From Phycisphaerales bacterium (lineage in GTDB: Bacteria > Planctomycetota > Phycisphaerae > Phycisphaerales > UBA1924): DNA of 11,425 nucleotides. Each line of letters starts with the position of its first letter. Position 1 is the stretch's first letter. Where the stretch lies: assembly GCA_020054055.1 (NCBI GenBank), contig JAGVLZ010000211.1, positions 1-11,425 of the forward strand, written 5' to 3'. The notes beneath the pieces were generated by a model. That model did not search any database, was not told the DNA's origin, and saw only the letters and a list, made by a program, of their open reading frames with translations. This document shows positions 6,301-10,297 of this stretch, piece after piece. Made by a program: the position numbers and the translations under genes.

Positions 6301-9232
6301 CAAACGAGAACTCGACCGACCCGCCGTCCTGCGGATCGGCCAGAACATTCGGCGCCGAAACGGGCAGATACCCCGAGGCCGCCCCCGCGATCACGCGGGG
6401 ATTGCCCGTCAGCGGCGTGACGATGAGCCCATCGCCCATGTACTGATCGGTGATGACGGTCCCCGCGGGTTGATTGTCAAACGCCACCTGCCGCGCGCAA
6501 TCGCTGACCGAGAGGTACATGTGCGACTGCGGGACGATCTGTCGCGTATCCACCCCCGCAATGCGCCGAGTCCACCACCATTCGAGTCCGCTCGCGCCCG
6601 TCGCGTTCGCCGCGAAGAAGAGCGTGACGGGATAGAGCCCCTCCCCCTCGAACTGCGCGTTGAAGCCGCTGCAAGAGAATCCGCGATCCCCGGTCGAGCC
6701 GAAGTGAGTCGCCCCGACCGAGAGCCAGAAGCCGTCGTCGCTGCACACTTCCAACCCGAGATCGATCTCCGGCGTGCCCGTGTTGCGGTCCATATCCTGC
6801 GTGATCTTCAGCAGGAAAGAATGGCGCAGCACGAAGTTCAGGGCGCTAACCCCCAACACGGCATCGGGCGGGGTGGTCGTGCTCTGGAAGAACGAGTTGA
6901 ACGAGGCTCCCACACTGACGATCTGCCCCGGGTTCGGGAAATCGATGAAGGGGCTAAGGGTGGCGCCGGTGGGCAGCCGGCTAGCGATGACGCCATACGT
7001 CGGCGCGCCGCCGCCACCAACGCCGTTGAAGAGTTCGATGAATGTCCCGTCGCCGGCCGTCATGGGGACCGACGCCGTCACCGCCTCCGAAGTGCGGATG
7101 AGCGCATCCGGCTGATTCGCCACCGCGTTAATCGACAGGTCGTCGATGGCCGCGTTGTTGCTCTCGTTGCCCTCCGCGATCGCGTTCGCCGGGTCGACCT
7201 CCGCGACGACCCGATACACGCCGACAACGCCCGCGGGGATGGTCCCGGTAAACGTCCCGAGCATGGAGGCGCCGGGGTTCAACGCCCCGGTCTGCGTGGC
7301 CTGGCCGATGAGGATGTCGTCGCCGATCAGGTTGTCCGCGGAGAGATAGAAGCGCACGACGCGATCCAGCGATGTCGAGGCGTTGCCCACGTTGGCGATC
7401 GTGTAGGTGAACGTCTGACTGGTGGATTCGCTGATGATGTAGGGTGAGAAGACACCGGTGACCGTCAAATCCGGCAGGACGTTCGAGGTGTTGATCACCG
7501 CGCTGAACATGAGCGCGCCCGGGCCGCCCTGATCGGTCGCGTTGATGTAGAGCGTATTCGTTCCGACATGCAGGAGCGGGGCGATGTCGGCGCGTGTGAT
7601 CGCAGCGTTCACGCCGAAGCCGCCGCCGGCGGACGATCCCGAAATCGCGATGCCATTCAGGAATACACCCTGATTCGCTCCACCGCCGAGCAAGTTGTCA
7701 ACCGAGTAGTTCAGCGTCAGGCTGGCGGTATTGAACGCGTTGTCGACCTCGAAGTCGTAGGCATGGAGCGCGGTGTTGCCGGAGCCGCTGCTGCCCGTGT
7801 TATTCACCCAGCGGGCGAGCGGATCGGACGCCAGCGAGGGGACCCACGCGCCATGGTTGGTGATGATGATCGGCGCGGGACCGGTGCGGGCGGCGGCAAA
7901 GTCGGCGGGCGTCAGCGCCGGGAAGACGGAGTCTTCGGGCCCGACAAGCATGCGCAGACGGCTATCCGTCTGTCCGATCGGTCCATTTCCCGACCGAAGA
8001 ACAAAGGTCTCGGCGGTGGTGTCGCGGATGGTGGCGGTAAAGGCGAACGAGTCGCAGTCTTCCAGTCCGGCGATCGGGTCCACAATGAAATCCACGGTCG
8101 AGCCGGCGGAGACTGATGCGTAAACCGTGTAAGGGACGCCCGAAACGTTATTTGCGGCGATGGACTGATCCCAGAAGGTGTAGCCATCAACGACGACGCG
8201 GCCGCGCACACCGTTGCCGCAAACGTCAGTCTTGCGCAGGTTTCCGCTGATCACGATGTCGCCCTGAGCGGGGCTGACCCAGCGCCGGACGGCCCACTGC
8301 TCGATCGGCGTACGCGTTCCGGTGATGCCGTTGGGGTGCCCGCCGAGGTTGCTGAGCTGGGTCCAATACAAACCCAGATTGATGGTCCAAAGCCCTCCGC
8401 TGAACATCGGCAACTGCTGGAACGCCGCCCCCGTCGAAGGCACCATGTACCCGTAGTACCAGTCGTCCTGCCCCTGAACACCCGAAAAATCCGCCACCGA
8501 ATCCGCGGGCAGCCCGGGGATTCCCCCCGCCGCCCAGCGCACCGCGTTCGCCATCAGGCGGATGGTGTTCGAGTCGCTGATCTCGTTGATCCCGAACACG
8601 GTCGAGAAACAGATCGCGCGCCCCTGCCCGTAGTCCCAGCCGACAACGCCGCTCAGCCTCGTGCTGCTGTCGTAGTACGAGGTCGCGCCGGTCTTCGGCG
8701 CCAGGTTCGTTTCGACTCCGGCGCTGTTGGTCCCCGTGAATGCGAACGACGCGGGCAGCCCGTCATTCAGGATCGAATCGGGGTTCTCGACCGTATAAGT
8801 AATCGCGGAATCGGCCCCCCACGAGCCGCTGGCCACCACCGGGATCGCCGCCGCGAGCGTCGCCAGCGTTCCCCCCGCGGTCTTCCAGATGACCCATTCG
8901 CTCGTGATCAATCCTCCGCCCGCCGCGATCCAGTCGCGCAGTTGAGTCTGCCCAGCGCCCGGCATGTCGCCGTTCCAGTTGGCGTTCGCCTGGAGATACA
9001 CCACGTCGTAGGGGGCGAGGTCGATGGTGCCGTTGAATGAGTGATAGGACGGGCCGATGGTGACGGTGTGCCCCCGCGCCTCGAGCGCCGTCTCCAGCGC
9101 CGAGTCCCACCCCGGGTTGCCCCCCGACAGCACGAGCAACTCGGACGCATCAGCGCTTCCAACAAGCGCCGCCATCGAAACCAGCATGACTCCCGCGCGG
9201 ACACGCCCGCCCATCATCGACAACTTCGACAT
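2..9232 (-). CDS. Giant secreted multidomain protein with 13 CARDB repeats (3' end outside window)
   Basis: One open frame of 3,077 codons without a stop; the C-terminus is off the left edge. The start is the ATG at 9232, with GGGAG 7 bases upstream and a good signal peptide: basic N-terminus with K3, R10 and R12, hydrophobic core about 13-25, likely cleavage after ADA at 29. Order by residue: 30-236 amidotransferase-like; 237-405 and 406-587 beta-sandwich; 588-704 CARDB 1; 705-908 PA14-like; 909-1067 beta domain; 1068-1436 CARDB 2-4; 1437-1658 second amidotransferase-like; 1659-1751 PKD/Ig-like; 1752-2849 CARDB 5-13; 2850-2948 Ig-like; 2949-3077 NEW3/DUF11-like. I checked the reading register at positions spread over the whole length, and the conserved repeat motifs stay in frame throughout. 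CARDB proteins are secreted and thought to mediate adhesion. Role inferred: surface adhesin or matrix protein, ligand unknown. Whether it ends in a PEP-CTERM, dockerin or other anchor cannot be seen. Confidence 0.93.
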   Translation of the reverse strand, partial: MSKLSMMGGRVRAGVMLVSMAALVGSADASELLVLSGGNPGWDSALETALEARGHTVTIGPSYHSFNGTIDLAPYDVVYLQANANWNGDMPGAGQTQLRDWIAAGGGLITSEWVIWKTAGGTLATLAAAIPVVASGSWGADSAITYTVENPDSILNDGLPASFAFTGTNSAGVETNLAPKTGATSYYDSSTRLSGVVGWDYGQGRAICFSTVFGINEISDSNTIRLMANAVRWAAGGIPGLPADSVADFSGVQGQDDWYYGYMVPSTGAAFQQLPMFSGGLWTINLGLYWTQLSNLGGHPNGITGTRTPIEQWAVRRWVSPAQGDIVISGNLRKTDVCGNGVRGRVVVDGYTFWDQSIAANNVSGVPYTVYASVSAGSTVDFIVDPIAGLEDCDSFAFTATIRDTTAETFVLRSGNGPIGQTDSRLRMLVGPEDSVFPALTPADFAAARTGPAPIIITNHGAWVPSLASDPLARWVNNTGSSGSGNTALHAYDFEVDNAFNTASLTLNYSVDNLLGGGANQGVFLNGIAISGSSAGGGFGVNAAITRADIAPLLHVGTNTLYINATDQGGPGALMFSAVINTSNVLPDLTVTGVFSPYIISESTSQTFTYTIANVGNASTSLDRVVRFYLSADNLIGDDILIGQATQTGALNPGASMLGTFTGTIPAGVVGVYRVVAEVDPANAIAEGNESNNAAIDDLSINAVANQPDALIRTSEAVTASVPMTAGDGTFIELFNGVGGGGAPTYGVIASRLPTGATLSPFIDFPNPGQIVSVGASFNSFFQSTTTPPDAVLGVSALNFVLRHSFLLKITQDMDRNTGTPEIDLGLEVCSDDGFWLSVGATHFGSTGDRGFSCSGFNAQFEGEGLYPVTLFFAANATGASGLEWWWTRRIAGVDTRQIVPQSHMYLSVSDCARQVAFDNQPAGTVITDQYMGDGLIVTPLTGNPRVIAGAASGYLPVSAPNVLADPQDGGSVEFSFVLPGTSTEGAVSLFRCFIIDTESVGARFTAYSPAGQIVFDQQFNTGGGTQTPVEINAGAVSRVVATLGSSADTSAIDSICFGEPFPAFFSDLVVADVTAPETAAAQGMMQVSWTVSNDGNTPITGPWTDRLALSDDGVAGGDATLLDVVFIGSLGAGESYTRNQVVTLPPSAVGNRFVVVTADALSQVSEAFGGETNNALADDYAVDVLAPDLVVTSVEAPSSANLGAMISVDALVSNEGSSDTLPGWQDRVYISTDAVLDGGDLLLGTFSPAAGAVPPGGSYDRTWDVALPLMPSYPPGNYFILVESDTGGAMTELNETNNVGASGIIALGLPGLPDLIVESITAPPQVAQGATFEVSYTVRNQGSADASGPWTDRIAVSADAVIGGDTTVLDIPNQLFVGAGQTYTGTRTFTLPMATPPGVYRVVFTADALNNVNEFANEGNNTAIDDVDSQVFVPGSRVLYVLINGSYNGDGNNLGTTITQAGAMMTQVLLSSNGQVANVLNNPSTDFDQVWVFDLSAGADNYPADYDAIAAWYAARTNPVIICDGRIISSYWSNRYTLEGRDLSRNYYENMRSGGGGLMLGTDDNSYFGGINGISSRIGIGPFVGNFNLSRIPIDPTHPLMTSPVNFNAAPYNGELWDDSSPSQTPYGLQSNGRILYTVAWHSGNRDSPGISSTIEGTSVFAVRITSPTTASTFSSARPITFTAAPISGSDGTPPYTYNWSSNLDGPIGTGPSITVGTLTVGTHQVRVLAEDGGGRDDDDVITVTIVQSPDLIVSAIAAQSEASAGQPVTIGWTLTNVGSAPATGPWTDRIELSTDEAIGGDILIASFVFNGTLAPFETTEITRAVTIPIAQLGSRRFVVRTDANSQVNEVGGEGNNALIDDETFNVVAPDLTVSIVAAPASAVLGQQIAVETTIANSGTGSTIPGWQDKVWLSQDAMLDAGDRLLGTFTPNAGAVPPGGNYARTWNVTIPLDATLLGSFQLIVEADGNATMIESGEANNTGASNLIGITIPMLPDLIVGSIETDSSSSAGGTMQVTWTVRNNGDDAASIPWSDSVAISADGVIGGDIALMTFAAPQGLAPGATYTTTRTVSIPDNVQGTYRAVVCADSTDQVEELLNEGNNCSIDDAAFSIDAPDFRVTIVSAPDGAPAGSNVEVTYTVENAGTAAANGAWTDQIALSSDDMIGGDQVLVSLPIGGPLAPGDSYMRTQSVSLPGGVSGDRWFVVRTDANNTIAEGTNESNNVGIGAAPIAVTVPDLVVDSLSAPLSAEWGAPFSMSWTVSNQGQTSAASPWSDRVYLSTDQTVSGDDRVIFTLGGPAGLLGVGQSYTRNETFNLPIDFNTVDGNYFVIVRTDFSALVFEGGSETNNTRAAESATPITLPPLADMLATGVIAPTSGFAGQPLTIEWMSQNIGTETANGTWVDRIFLSNNQVFDAGDTDLGALAKNGPIPTTESYTASRSFTLPETPGTYWVIAFINYDGGLQEGSRRANNWAPSATQITITNSPKPDLIVAAIEPFTGGVIGQTAEVTWTTHNAGDVPATGRWSERIFASSDPVVGGDLELANYVFDDQNLAPGANAVRTREIQVPDLGTQFYLVVCVDPNNSIAESNEGNNCLRAMDASLISRPNLVASGVGAPVMALADEMVTVSWTVTNEGPIQANAAWIDAVYLSSDLVIGNDTLLGTEPRLASLAPNGESYTASVQVQVPGRIEGMHHFYVRTDFQNSVVEGGDPLDNYSFATTPIVIAQPPRPNLLVTDIETPTGGLVSGEFGASWTVTNNSAVDATTGIWTDRLIAMNESGGAEIVLGERSRTGGLLAGQSYSLSGTFTYPDSPGVYRLAVITDRGDSVNEGLAGGESDNRTNDAETFIVDTFVVTAEASVETGQAGTPVPISGRAFVETRGEIPVADADIAIVVRLQGQERRLNLRTDPQGDYSTTFFPLPTEAGVYSLRAGPPAAVPPVVLDQFTLYGMRVSPRSAFFEVFPNSPVSGEVQVINNGDVALSGLAIETTGLPPGLDVQSSLGGNFLPPSGQLTLGYTISSDGANTGNFGFTIRVNAAEGPTAATDIAVTVRQPSAALAALPTRLDSEMIRGEQSLVNF
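389..685 (-). other. Domain: Ig-like/Big-type (residues 2850-2948)
   Basis: The sequence after the last CARDB copy runs FVVTAEASVETGQAGTPVPI, AFVETRGEIPVADADIAI, LRTDPQGDYSTTFFPLP and EAGVYSL. 'Pro-hydrophobic-ADA-I-V... D-x-x-G-x-Y-x-x-x-F' is the pattern of carboxypeptidase-regulatory-like or Big-type beta sandwiches. It serves as a spacer or binding module, and nothing suggests an enzyme. Confidence 0.55.
686..3979 (-). repeat. CARDB repeats 5-13, uninterrupted array (residues 1752-2849)
   Basis: Nine copies start at residues 1752, 1872, 1997, 2117, 2237, 2365, 2488, 2607 and 2731 (bases 3979, 3619, 3244, 2884, 2524, 2140, 1771, 1414, 1042) and are 119-128 residues each. All open with D/N-hydrophobic residues after a proline and close with an E-x-N-N-like motif. 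The acidic loop is LSTDEAIGGD in copy 5, ISADGVIGGD in 7 and LSSDDMIGGD in 8, but is weakened in 10 (LSNNQVFDAGD) and absent in 13 (AMNESGGAEI). Copies 7 and 11 each carry two cysteines at matching places. Confidence 0.9.
3980..4258 (-). other. Domain: PKD/Ig-like (residues 1659-1751)
   Basis: The segment reads as one Ig-like sandwich: FAVRITSPTTASTF, a strand with PITFTAAPISGSDG, then TPPYTYNWSSNLDG, TVGTHQVRVLAEDGGG and VITVTIV. The pattern 'P-Y-YNWSS, G-H-V-V-A-D-G' is that of PKD or bacterial Ig-like (He_PIG type) domains, used as spacers and ligand surfaces in extracellular proteins. It connects the second amidotransferase-like domain to the long CARDB array. Confidence 0.65.
4259..4924 (-). 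other. Domain: second ThuA/GATase-like domain inserted between CARDB arrays (residues 1437-1658)
   Basis: It opens with RVLYVLINGSYNGDG, then a helix (TTITQAGAMMTQVLL), strand DQVWVFDL, helix DYDAIAAWYAART, strand NPVIICDGR, then GGGGLMLGTDDNSYF and the tail IDPTHPLMTSP. The order of strands and helices is the same as in the N-terminal domain (residues 30-236), so the protein carries two related Rossmann-like modules. This one has a cysteine, C1524, in the strand-loop IICDGR near the position where amidotransferases place their nucleophile. I see no His/Glu pair I could call catalytic. Confidence 0.5.
4925..6031 (-). repeat. CARDB repeats 2-4 (residues 1068-1436)
   Basis: Three head-to-tail copies start at residues 1068, 1189 and 1315 (bases 6031, 5668, 5290), with lengths of 121, 126 and about 122. 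Each has a DLVV/DLIV opening, a V-WTV-N-G-like strand, an S-x-D...GGD loop and an E-x-N-N close. Copy 3 differs in type: it has PGWQD instead of GPWTD, plus AGAVPPGGSYDRTW. The three are each most like copies 5, 6 and 7 in that order. Confidence 0.88.
6032..6508 (-). other. Domain: uncharacterised extracellular beta domain (residues 909-1067)
   Basis: It begins SDCARQVAFDNQPAGTVITD and QYMGDGLIV, passes PNVLADPQDGGSVEFSFV and FIIDTESVGARFTAY, and ends with SRVVATLG and SAIDSICFG. The series 'PAGT-IT-QY, GG-V-F-F, D-E-VGA, ID-I-F' recurs in secreted proteins of planctomycetes and proteobacteria with PEP-CTERM tails. I know no assigned function. Three cysteines (912, and those in LFRCF and SICFG) lie in it. 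Confidence 0.45.
6509..7120 (-). other. Domain: PA14-like region (residues 705-908)
   Basis: The C-terminal half shows the PA14 pattern: EIDLGLEVCSDDGFWLSVG (acidic DDG hairpin), then FSCSGF, then GLYPVTLFFAANATGASGLE followed by WWW. PA14 domains are beta-barrels often bound to carbohydrate in adhesins and glycosidases. The two cysteines in EVCSD and FSCSG may form a disulfide. The first 60 or so residues (about 705-765) are less typical and may be a separate linker or small domain. Confidence 0.5.
7121..7471 (-). repeat. CARDB repeat 1, isolated (residues 588-704)
   Basis: It starts with the hallmark PDLTVTGV, has FTYTIANVGN, the acidic loop LSADNLIGDD, the proline strand FTGTIPAG, and ends DPANAIAEGNESNN followed by AAIDD. 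These are the conserved landmarks of the CARDB domain (cell adhesion related domain found in bacteria), a seven-stranded Ig-like fold. It stands apart from the other twelve copies, separated by two unrelated domains. Confidence 0.85.
7472..8017 (-). other. Domain: second beta-sandwich region (residues 406-587)
   Basis: After a short linker the sequence has the features of a galactose-binding-like beta sandwich: ALHAYDFEVD, TASLTLNYSVDN, GVFLNGIAISG and VGTNTLYINATDQGGPGAL. The pattern 'extra hydrophobic strand, ...-Leu-Asn-Gly hairpin, then GTN-L-I-A' is the usual one for accessory domains that sense or bind polymers. No catalytic residues are evident. The assignment is by pattern only. Confidence 0.45.
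8018..8524 (-). other. Domain: beta-sandwich with WYYGY and VRRWVSP signatures (residues 237-405)
   Basis: The stretch begins DFSGVQGQDDWYYGYM, continues to HPNG, AVRRWVSPAQGDIVISG and GVRGRVVVDG, and ends in strands rich in V, D and F. I recognise this layout (aromatic-rich entry, VRRW with a following ISG strand, VDG hairpin) from planctomycete and verrucomicrobial secreted proteins, where it is probably a carbohydrate-binding-like jelly roll. Two cysteines (in TDVCGNG and LEDCDS) could pair. No enzymatic motif is visible. Confidence 0.5.
8525..9145 (-). other. Domain: ThuA/GATase1-like Rossmann fold (residues 30-236)
   Basis: The domain opens right after the signal peptide with a beta strand and glycine loop (ELLVLSGGNPGW), then a helix and ARGHTVT, the strand APYDVVYLQ, the helix QTQLRDWIAAGG with strand GLITSEW, and closes with GRAICFSTVFG followed by the helix NTIRLMANAVRWAAG. 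That order of elements matches ThuA-like and glutamine-amidotransferase-like domains common in secreted planctomycete proteins. The segment where active amidotransferases carry the nucleophile Cys reads GLITSEW, so it is probably a non-catalytic binding domain. The family call rests on pattern only; a DUF4350-like assignment is equally possible. Confidence 0.55.
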
Positions 9233-9307
9233 GATCCATCTCCCACTGCGGACCCCTCCGCGGGGTTCTCGTGCAATCGTCTACTCGGTTTCGATCCATC
9301 CCGCGGC
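9233..9307 (-). other. 75-base gap before the giant gene, with a possible leader hairpin
   Basis: The gap holds CCCC(9253-9256)-5-base loop-GGGG(9262-9265) with an outer A:T pair at 9252/9266, giving a five-pair GC-rich stem about 8 bases upstream of the ribosome binding site. No -35/-10 pair and no T-run is visible, so I see neither a promoter nor a terminator here. The stem could tune translation of the giant gene, but this is weak. Confidence 0.3.
9240..9244 (-). promoter_or_regulatory. Ribosome binding site of the giant gene
   Basis: GGGAG lies 7 bases before the ATG at 9232. This decides the start against the ATG at 9239, which is out of frame and overlaps the site. Confidence 0.7.
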
Positions 9308-9391
9308 TCAGTGAGCCCGCACCGCCGCCGCCGCAAACAATATCGCGAACACCGAAGACATGCCTCTAAACGTTTTCAAGAATCTCCTCAT
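9308..9391 (-). CDS. 27-residue ORF resembling a stand-alone signal peptide, overlapping the previous stop by ATGA
   Basis: The ATG at 9391 overlaps the stop of the upstream secreted-protein gene (ATGA), the usual layout for translational coupling. AGAGGAG at 9399-9405 sits 7 bases before it, which is stronger than the site of the upstream gene. The peptide starts MRRFLKTFRG (four basic residues), continues with a hydrophobic stretch SSVFAILFAAAAV and ends RAH. This is a textbook signal peptide up to the AVRA cleavage site, followed by one residue and the stop TGA at 9308-9310. It may be a real small membrane peptide, or the stranded leader of a secreted gene whose body was lost. After the stop the frame closes again within ten codons (TAG), so no hidden mature part follows. 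Confidence 0.45.
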   Translation of the reverse strand: MRRFLKTFRGMSSVFAILFAAAAVRAH

Positions 9392-10056
9392 GGCCGAACT
9401 CCTCTGCGCCCTCGGAGACCCACTTCGGGCATGGACGAACGACGCCCCCGGCCCGACACGCCGAACGCCCCGACGAGCAACGCAACCGCGGAAACCCCGG
9501 GCGACGGAATCACAAGCGTGAACACCCCCCCGGTCCTCGTCTCAACGTCCTGACCATTCAGCGCGATCTGGTCCGGCGCGAGCGCGATCTGGATCTCACC
9601 TTCGCCCGTGTAGTCGAATGGAACCTCGAACGTCATCGACGCCACGATCCCCGACCCAAAGTTGGGCCCGATCGGCAGAACGTTCGACATCTCCACATCC
9701 ACGACATCGGCCGGGTACCCCACCCCCGACAGCGTCAGGTCGTCGAGCACGACCGGCAGCGACCCGCCCAGCGGCTTGCTGTCGTCATCGAATGTCCCGT
9801 TGAGGTAGGGTGCCTCCCACAGGTACCCCATGTACCGCAGCCCGGGATTCGAGAACATCACCCGGAAGATCGCCGAGTTGTGCGTCTCGCTCGCGTCAGC
9901 GGTCATCGCGATCTGAAGCGTGATCGAATCGCCGGGAAGGACCGACGCCGACGACGCCCCGCCGCTCGTCACGCTCATCATGTACCCAGCCCGGACGGGC
10001 GCGGCGACAGCAAGCAATGCGGCAACACAGCCGAGTACCCCAGTTTTCAGCATCAT
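9388..10056 (-). CDS. Secreted protein with PEP-CTERM-like (PSPG) tail, possibly cohesin-like beta sandwich
   Basis: A 222-residue exported protein. The signal peptide is 1-23, with hydrophobic core VLGCVAALLAVAA and likely cleavage after V-R-A. The mature part (24-182) is all beta: VLPGDSITLQIAMTADASET, SAIFRVMFSNPGLRYMGYLW, GIVASMTFEVPFDYTG, EIQIALAPDQIALNGQ. 'PGD-hydrophobic-...-F-V-F-P-L-Y' followed by 'I-ASMTFEVP' resembles cohesin-type domains, which is tentative. Residues 183-206 are IPSPG, a hydrophobic span SAVALLVGAFGV and RGRR. This is the PEP-CTERM architecture with P-S-P in place of P-E-P, and marks the protein for exosortase-type processing. The start at 10056 was chosen because the frame upstream would bury the signal peptide. 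The Shine-Dalgarno is weak (AGAAAG). Sixteen residues follow RGRR, more than usual. Confidence 0.82.
   Translation of the reverse strand: MMLKTGVLGCVAALLAVAAPVRAGYMMSVTSGGASSASVLPGDSITLQIAMTADASETHNSAIFRVMFSNPGLRYMGYLWEAPYLNGTFDDDSKPLGGSLPVVLDDLTLSGVGYPADVVDVEMSNVLPIGPNFGSGIVASMTFEVPFDYTGEGEIQIALAPDQIALNGQDVETRTGGVFTLVIPSPGVSAVALLVGAFGVSGRGRRSSMPEVGLRGRRGVRP
9399..9405 (-). promoter_or_regulatory. Shine-Dalgarno of the 27-codon ORF, inside the preceding gene
   Basis: AGAGGAG is 7 bases from the ATG at 9391 and lies in the last codons (R-R-G-V) of the PEP-CTERM-like gene. This near-consensus site is the main reason for taking the short ORF seriously. Confidence 0.55.
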
Positions 10057-10111
10057 CTTTCTGACCCAAACCCCTGTGCCGAGTCGGGTAACTTCTTCCT
10101 CCTGCGCCTCT

Positions 10112-10139
10112 AACATAACCCGGCGCGGGGCCAACGCAA
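10112..10139 (-). promoter_or_regulatory. Candidate promoter of the PEP-CTERM-like gene
   Basis: TTGCGT (10139-10134) and TATGTT (10117-10112) are 16 bases apart, which would start transcription about 45-50 bases before the ATG at 10056. Matches to the sigma-70 consensus are 3 and 4 of 6, so the call is weak. Confidence 0.25.
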
Positions 10140-10220
10140 GCCAAACATCAAGGAATCGCGCAGATTTTGGCACGGCTTCGTTCGCCCGGAAGTCGGGTTC
10201 GGCCTTGTTTCGGTGATTTG

Positions 10221-10249
10221 TTGGCTTGTCCCGAATGGAACCGTAATGT
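10221..10249 (+). promoter_or_regulatory. Candidate promoter of the kinase gene
   Basis: TTGGCT (10221-10226) and TAATGT (10244-10249) are 17 bases apart. The -35 matches 4 of 6 and the -10 matches 3 of 6. It overlaps the inverted repeat at 10223-10264, which would therefore cover the polymerase site. The TTGACA at 10255-10260 has no matching -10 downstream. Confidence 0.3.
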
Positions 10250-10264
10250 ACCCATTGACAAGCC
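10223..10264. repeat. Imperfect inverted repeat in the divergent intergenic region
   Basis: GGCTTGTC (10223-10230) pairs exactly with GACAAGCC (10257-10264). Inside it AATGG (10234-10238) pairs with CCATT (10252-10256), leaving a 3-base bulge CCG on one side only. The 13-base loop contains GTA-ATG-TAC, which can fold further. There is no T-run, so it is not an intrinsic terminator. It is a candidate operator or 5'-leader structure for the kinase. Confidence 0.55.
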
Positions 10265-10285
10265 CCGAACGCCCCACCGCCCCGC

Positions 10286-10291
10286 AGGAGG
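10286..10291 (+). promoter_or_regulatory. Ribosome binding site fixing the TTG start of the kinase
   Basis: A perfect AGGAGG lies 6 bases before the TTG at 10298. No in-frame ATG precedes the kinase core, and the first in-frame ATG is inside the glycine-rich loop (M54), so TTG is the only sensible start. Confidence 0.85.
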
Positions 10292-10297
10292 CCCGCT

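Larger units (their letters stand above)
10057..10297. other. Divergent intergenic region between the secreted-protein gene and the kinase gene
   Basis: This 241-base stretch holds the weak promoter pairs and the inverted repeat described separately. The octamer TTGGCTTG occurs once on each strand (10221-10228 plus; 10144-10137 minus), close to both candidate promoters. I see no convincing small gene in it. Confidence 0.6.

Noticed and set aside
4436..7447. A 1,003-codon ORF on the plus strand, antisense to the giant gene
   Set aside because: It lies exactly codon-on-codon opposite the giant gene, where stops arise only from sense TTA, CTA or TCA. These codons are avoided in this GC-rich genome (the ORF ends at one such TCA serine at 7445-7447). 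Its product is Arg/Asp/Val-rich with no domain.
9305..9317. GGCTC-AGT-GAGCC as a terminator after the 27-codon ORF
   Set aside because: The stem is only five pairs, the next positions mismatch and no T-run follows on the minus strand.
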